Positions 8,394 to 12,500 of a stretch of 12,500 nucleotides of DNA are shown here, one piece after another. Source of the DNA: Conus ventricosus (lineage: Eukaryota; Mollusca; Gastropoda; Neogastropoda; Conidae). Under the pieces are notes generated by a model. The model ran no database searches, had not been told where the DNA came from, and saw nothing but the letters and a program-made list of their open reading frames with translations. Each line of letters starts with the position of its first letter. Position 1 is the stretch's first letter. The position numbers and the translations under genes are program-made. The stretch is from contig CM031620.1 of the NCBI GenBank assembly GCA_018398815.1, forward strand, positions 66,661,533 through 66,674,032. The letters run 5' to 3'.

Positions 8394-8417
8394 GCGCACG
8401 CGCACTTTCTTTGTCTG

Positions 8418-8459
<42 letters not shown>

Positions 8460-8470
8460 CTCTCTCTCCC

Positions 8471-8512
<42 letters not shown>

Positions 8513-8536
8513 CTCTCCTCTCTCTCCTCTCTCTCT
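8267..8536. repeat. Compound microsatellite block (CT, GT, CA, CG)
   Basis: In order: (CT)n to 8336, (GT)n at about 8339-8355, (CA)n at about 8359-8377, CG-alternating at 8377-8402, a short unique spacer, (CA)n at 8419-8457, and impure CT to 8536. The last part contains three copies of the 9-bp unit TCTCTCTCC. The GT and CA runs around 8340-8375 are mutually complementary with about 15-bp arms. Confidence 0.95.
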
Positions 8537-8772
8537 TGGGCGAGTTCACAGTAGTGTTCGAGCAAGATGCTTTTTTTTTAATCTCTCCAAGTTTAATCTC
8601 AGTAGCTACGGTTCCTCAACGAATGTGGGACTGAGGTTATGCATGTACATAGCAGTTGTACCATTCTGTTGGATGGATGTTTCTTCAGGGCAAGATGTGA
8701 ATGTTTTCTGGACGTATTTTCACATTTCATGTTCAAAAGAGCTGCACAAAAAGCTAAGATCTGGTCTCCATT
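8537..8772 (+). other. Unique sequence upstream of LINE ORF1
   Basis: Non-coding stretch between the microsatellite block and ORF1, probably the element's 5'UTR at least in its downstream part. Frame 1 upstream of ORF1 is closed by TAA at 8755-8757. No element boundary or TSD was found. Confidence 0.4.
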
Positions 8773-9664
8773 TTGAAGCCGCATCGATCGAGTGACGGTG
8801 TTTGTGCAGGTTTGCTTCTCGTGTTGTTGTTTTGGGTCAGACTGTTACTGCAGTGTGGAGACGTGGAGCAGAACCCTGGACCTGCACTCCCGGAGAACGT
8901 CAAGGAGACACGTCTGAGTGACTCTACACGCAGCGCCAGTGCTGATTGGAGTGCTGCCCCCTCTGAGGACTCTTCTGTGTCAAAATCGACGACCGCCGAA
9001 CCCACCATAGCCGATATCATGTCTATGCTACAAGGAGTGGTCAGCACCAACAAGGCTTTGGACAGGAAGCTGGATGATGTGAAAACAGATGTGAAGACCC
9101 TTGGCGAACAGTACGCTGCTTTGTAGAATGAAGTGAGGGGTCTCAGGGAGGAAGTGGCGGATTACGTTCTCGGAATAATGATCTGCAAAGAATGAACTCT
9201 GATCTGGATGATAGGGTAGAGCTACTTTGAAAGGAGGCTGACGACCACAAAGGGCGCTCAAAAGGCAATAATGTATTGTTTCATGGTTTGAGTGGAAAAT
9301 GAGAACGGCGATGACTGCCTGCGTACGTTCAAGGACTTGACGGCGAAGGAACTGGTCGTGAATAGAGTCAAGTCGATAGAGGGCATCGTTGACATGCAAC
9401 GCGTGACTCCCCCATCATTGCCAGATGCTCATCGTATAAGGATAAGATCCATATCTTAAAAGCTTATGCCAAATTAAAAGGAACAAGTATCTTTGTCGGC
9501 GAAGACGTCACAACCAAGGTCCGCGATATCAGGTGAAATCTCACTCCTCGTCTGAAAGAAGCCAGAAACAGTGGCAAGAGGGTCGCAATGGTCTTTGACA
9601 TCTCCTTGTGGATGGCTGGAGATTCGGGCTCCATGTTTCCGGTCAGCTAAAAGAGCTGAAATAG
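8773..9664 (+). pseudogene. LINE ORF1: 2A-like leader, coiled coil, L1-ORF1p-type RNA-binding domain
   Basis: About 297 codons that would coat element RNA as a trimeric RNP protein. Frame 1 starts at 8773 with TTG KPHRSS; no ATG precedes the leader in frame, so the start was probably ATG and mutated. Residues about 12-28 are hydrophobic, then CGDVEQNPGP (8854-8883), a 2A-like motif. A Ser/Thr-rich linker and a heptad-like segment (DRKLDDVKTDVKTLGEQY) follow. TAG at 9124-9126 replaces a probable CAG. The match goes on in frame 3 (9168-9300: DLDDRVELL, NNVLFHGL), frame 1 (9301 on: NGDDCLRTFKDL), frame 3 (about 9410-9605: IIARCSSYKDKIHILKAYAK, GTSIFVGED, LTPRLKEARNSGKR) and frame 2 to TAG 9662-9664. 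The order coiled coil-RRM-CTD matches Transposase_22/L1 ORF1p. Confidence 0.82.
8854..8883 (+). other. 2A-like translational recoding motif (GDVEQNPGP)
   Basis: The codons spell C-G-D-V-E-Q-N-P-G-P, an exact match to the consensus D-x-E-x-N-P-G-P. In working examples the ribosome skips the bond between Gly (8878-8880) and the final Pro (8881-8883), releasing the leader and continuing. It sits directly after a hydrophobic stretch (LLLVLLFW and RLLLQ), so the released leader is a signal-peptide-like piece. Motif residues are all intact although the ORF is broken elsewhere. Confidence 0.85.
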
Positions 9665-12500
9665 GGTTTGTGCCGGTCCTTTTGCAATGATAAAGATCGT
9701 ATTTCAAAAGGGAGGAATGATTGTCTTACACTGGTAGTAAGACTGGCCGTTCCGGATCCTGCCGTGCGTGGCTGTAACCGCTGTGCACGTGATTATGACG
9801 ACAATGTTGTGGACAATGTGAGCGATGGCATTGACAGTCATTTGAAATCGGATCAAGGTTTGAAAGATAGGCTTTTGAATAACAACTCTTCTATATATGT
9901 GATATAGATAGCGACGCCTATGTATGCATGAAAAACAGTGTATCTGATAACATTCATGTTGATAACCGTGGTCTGGACGTGCCCGTATGTAATGATAAAG
10001 TGTTCAGTCCTCTCTCTTGGAATGTGTCTAGTTTCTGACAGAGCATTTGTTTCTATGCCTGTGGTTTTGATTTTATGTTTTGGAAAAATCTTCCTTGAAA
10101 CATTTAACATGGATGTGTTTGCCGGGAAGAAAGGCTTTAGTAAAGCTGCTATAAAACCCTGTCATCAAGCCTTCTATAATTCATTTTATGTTGGTAATGG
10201 TATTTCTATGTTGGAAGATTGTTTGGCTGACTGCTTGTGTTCACTTGATGACGTTGATGTAATAGTATGTGCAGATATGAACAATAGGACGGCAATTTTT
10301 TTCTCGATTCCTGTTTGTAACCGAAAAGTGAGCCACCTTGCACATATCGTTGTTCTCATGATAATGTATTGAATCACTATGGTAAGTTTTTGTTAAATCT
10401 TTCCATTGCTTTTGATTCGTATATTATGAATAGTGTATATCAAGGCCACCGCCATGGTTGCTATGCATTTATGACAGACAGCAGGAGCAGTGTAAAGGAT
10501 TATTTCCTTGTATCAAAAGTTTTTTTCTCTGCTTTTTGTGATTTCTGTTATTTGTTTATTTCGGAACGATTGAATCAGATTATTTACCCGTTGAGTTTCA
10601 CATTGACTTCTCAACAGAAAAGACTGATACATCAACTGAGACTGTTCAGGCTACTATCTTCAAAAAGTTTGTGGGGAATGAAGGCTGTGCCATGACTTAC
10701 AGGGACAATTTGTATGAAGCAGAAATATGCACAAAGTTAAATGAGGCCTTAGAACTGATTGATTAATAAAGCTGTAAATCTGTCTAATGGGTGTTTCAAA
10801 AACAGTGCTGAAGGTATGAAAAAAGCGTGTGTAAATAAGGAACTGTGGTGAGAAGGAACATTGGTTTGATAGTGATTATTTGATAATGAAGAGAAAAGCA
10901 CTAAAATTACTGAGAGAATGGCTTCGTACTTTGGACGTTGGCGACAGAAATTGATGTATTATTGCAAGAAGAGAAATAAAAAAAAACAACTTCTAAAGCA
11001 GAAGAAACAAATATTCAATAAAAACCTGTTGGATAGTAATGATCAGATCTCTTTCTTCACAACAGGAGTTTTGGAAAACAATAAAAAGAGCTTGATTCAA
11101 AAGTAAATATCGTAAAAATAATGTATCCCGGGACACGTGCTACAAGCACTTTAAACATTTGTTAGATAAAGATATTTGAGGTAATGATGAACTTCATGTT
11201 GTCGCCGATGAGGGCGAGGATGAGCATTTTAATCGCCCCATTTCTAAAGAAGAAATTTTGTTTGCCGTGCGGAAAATTAAAACTAACTAGTCGGCAGGAC
11301 CTCATTCTCTTATTGCTAAATTGTTGAAATACGGTGGAGCTCTAGTTTTTGACTTTTTACTGGCTTTGTTTTCAACAGAAATTTTGATGACGGTTATCTT
11401 CCCAGAAAACTGGAAAGAGTCTGTAACCTTGCCGATATTCAAGAAAGACGATGTAAATAATCCTAATGATTCAGAGATATCTCTTTGGTTGACGTTTGTA
11501 GTCAAATGTATAGCACTATTATTAGCAACAGATTACAGGAGTGGGTTGAATGTAATAATACACTTTTGGAGAACATCAAGCTGGGTTCAAAAGGGGCTAT
11601 TCTACTATCGATCATGTTTACTCTTCTAGAATTCGTTCAGAGACAATTTTCTTTAAATCGTAAACTTTTTGTTGCGTTTATTGACTTTGAAATTTCATTT
11701 GACTCCATCAATAGACAGCTTTTATAGAGAGTATTACTTAAAAAAAGGTGTCACGGGAAAATTATTCAGCTGTATTAGAGCCCTACATAAAGTTGTTAAA
11801 ACGAGGGTAAGAAGTGGGTCCAGTCTGACAGATCATAATAATTGTGTTGGGGGAGTTAAGTAAGGTGATGTCTACAGCCCTGTAATATTTTCTATGTTCA
11901 TTAATGAGGTTATCAATAATGGCCTTCAAGGTGGACGATTCACAGAAGCTGTGTTCGTACTATTTGTCCTATTATTAGCAGATGACCTTGTTTTGGTTTC
12001 AGTAAGGATAGTTGGCTTACGTCATCTAAGTAATCTGAGCAGGGCTGCCTTTTTCATTATAGTTGAAAGTGAACATGAGTAAAAGCAACATTGTGGTGTT
12101 TTGAAAGGGAGGTTATTTTCGGCGAGGGAAAGATGGATGTTTGATGGACTTACTATACCTTTGCTGAATGCGTATAAATACTTGAGATCTGTTTTTCTAC
12201 ACGCCGAAGTTTTACCTTTGCTTGTAAAGATCTTGCATGTAGTGCAAAGAATGCTTTGATATGCGTAATAAACCGATTCCATGCTTTGAATAATAATCCG
12301 CTTGAGTTATTCTTTAAAATATTTTATTCTCACATAAGCCTATTTTGATGTATAGCGTTGAAATTTGCCCTCGTTCATTGTGAAGTGGTGCATTTACATG
12401 CTTTAAAGATGTTCCGAGGTCTTGACAAGCATGTCTCTAATGATTTGGTGTATGGATAGTCCAATAGATATCCACTGTACAGCAGTTCAACCGTTAGATG
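9665..12500 (+). pseudogene. LINE ORF2: endonuclease and reverse transcriptase, broken and cut by the window end
   Basis: Endonuclease: FSPLSWNVSS (catalytic Asn 10021-10023), a shortened middle, NGISMLEDCLADCL and VIVCADMNNRT (10190-10290), HYGKFLLNLSIAFDS (10375 on), SSVKDYFLVS, then ESDYLPVEFHI in another frame (from 10572), where the conserved SDH His is Tyr (10581-10583). A basic linker follows (LRTLDVGDRN, LLKQKKQIFNKNLLDS). RT: ISKEEILFAVRKIKTN, stop at the following codon, SAGPHSLIAKLLKYGG, FPENWKESVTLP, VAFIDFEISFDSINR (Asp 11683-11685), GVK-stop-GD where the family has GLKQGD, and LLADDLVLVS (Asp pair 11981-11986). Thumb and C-terminal matches run on: MSKSNIVVF, CEVVHLHALKMFRGLD, NDLVYG, RYPLYSSSTVR near the edge. 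Many frameshifts and stops; the endonuclease seems about 50 residues short. Confidence 0.85.

Larger units (their letters stand above)
8600..12500 (+). mobile_element. Nearly full-length degenerate two-ORF LINE with a 2A-like leader
   Basis: ORF1 (8773-9664) and ORF2 (about 9665 to past 12500) lie in the right order, strand and spacing for a single APE-type LINE, so I treat them as one copy. Its 5' boundary is approximate and its 3' end is outside the window. Recalled motifs of ORF2 fit an I/Ingi/Vingi-like group common in molluscs; this is tentative. Both ORFs carry numerous stops and frameshifts. Confidence 0.75.

Noticed and set aside
8660..8700. Possible splice acceptor (GTTTCTTCAG) that might begin another host exon
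   Set aside because: The downstream frame shows no domain before a stop, and the region is better explained as the leader of the following LINE.
9938..10372. 144-codon open frame with hydrophobic N-terminal half as a membrane protein
   Set aside because: Only its second half matches the LINE endonuclease; the hydrophobic first half is out of frame with the true match (LSWNV in frame 1), so it is an accidental join.

Overview
This is eukaryotic, metazoan DNA with no bacterial features. The dense dinucleotide microsatellites, a single EGF-module exon with consensus splice sites, and LINE families whose protein motifs I associate with gastropod and bivalve genomes suggest a lophotrochozoan, most likely a marine mollusc. 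That taxonomic call is inference.

Layout. Positions 1-545 hold a decayed reverse transcriptase (RT) piece of a CR1/L2/Jockey-like LINE. Positions 1157-1689 are a 41-bp minisatellite of 13 units with traces of an 82-bp dimer period. Positions 1812-2147 hold CG/CA-rich and (GA)n(ACAG)n simple repeats. Positions 2687-6344 are a nest of retrotransposons. The outer L1/Tx1-like LINE survives as the first 60 endonuclease codons (2687-2867) and the C-terminal part of ORF2 with its 3'UTR and poly(A) (about 4606-6344). Between them, antisense, lies the 5' end and endonuclease domain of another LINE, ended by a short A-run. Inside that sits a 187-bp 3' end of an RTE-like LINE with a 9-bp target-site duplication (TSD). 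At 6451-7159 a younger, 5'-truncated RTE-like LINE (antisense) has a perfect 12-bp TSD and an open frame.

From 7311 the sequence is (CA)39, (CT)39 and (TG)60, and then at 7710-7841 the only credible host-gene piece: a 132-nt, phase 1-1 exon encoding one complete EGF-like domain on the + strand. The (TG) tract ends 9 nt before its exon boundary. After it come more CT/CA/CG repeats and the 3' end of an unassigned retroelement with AATAAA and an (ATC)n tail.

From about 8600 to the window end is a nearly full-length but broken + strand LINE. ORF1 begins with a hydrophobic segment and a 2A-like motif (GDVEQNPGP), followed by a coiled coil and an L1-ORF1p-type RNA-binding domain. ORF2 has endonuclease and RT domains and runs past position 12500. 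The simplest reading is two very large introns of an EGF-domain gene, filled with successive LINE insertions and microsatellites. No retroelement copy looks capable of autonomous movement.
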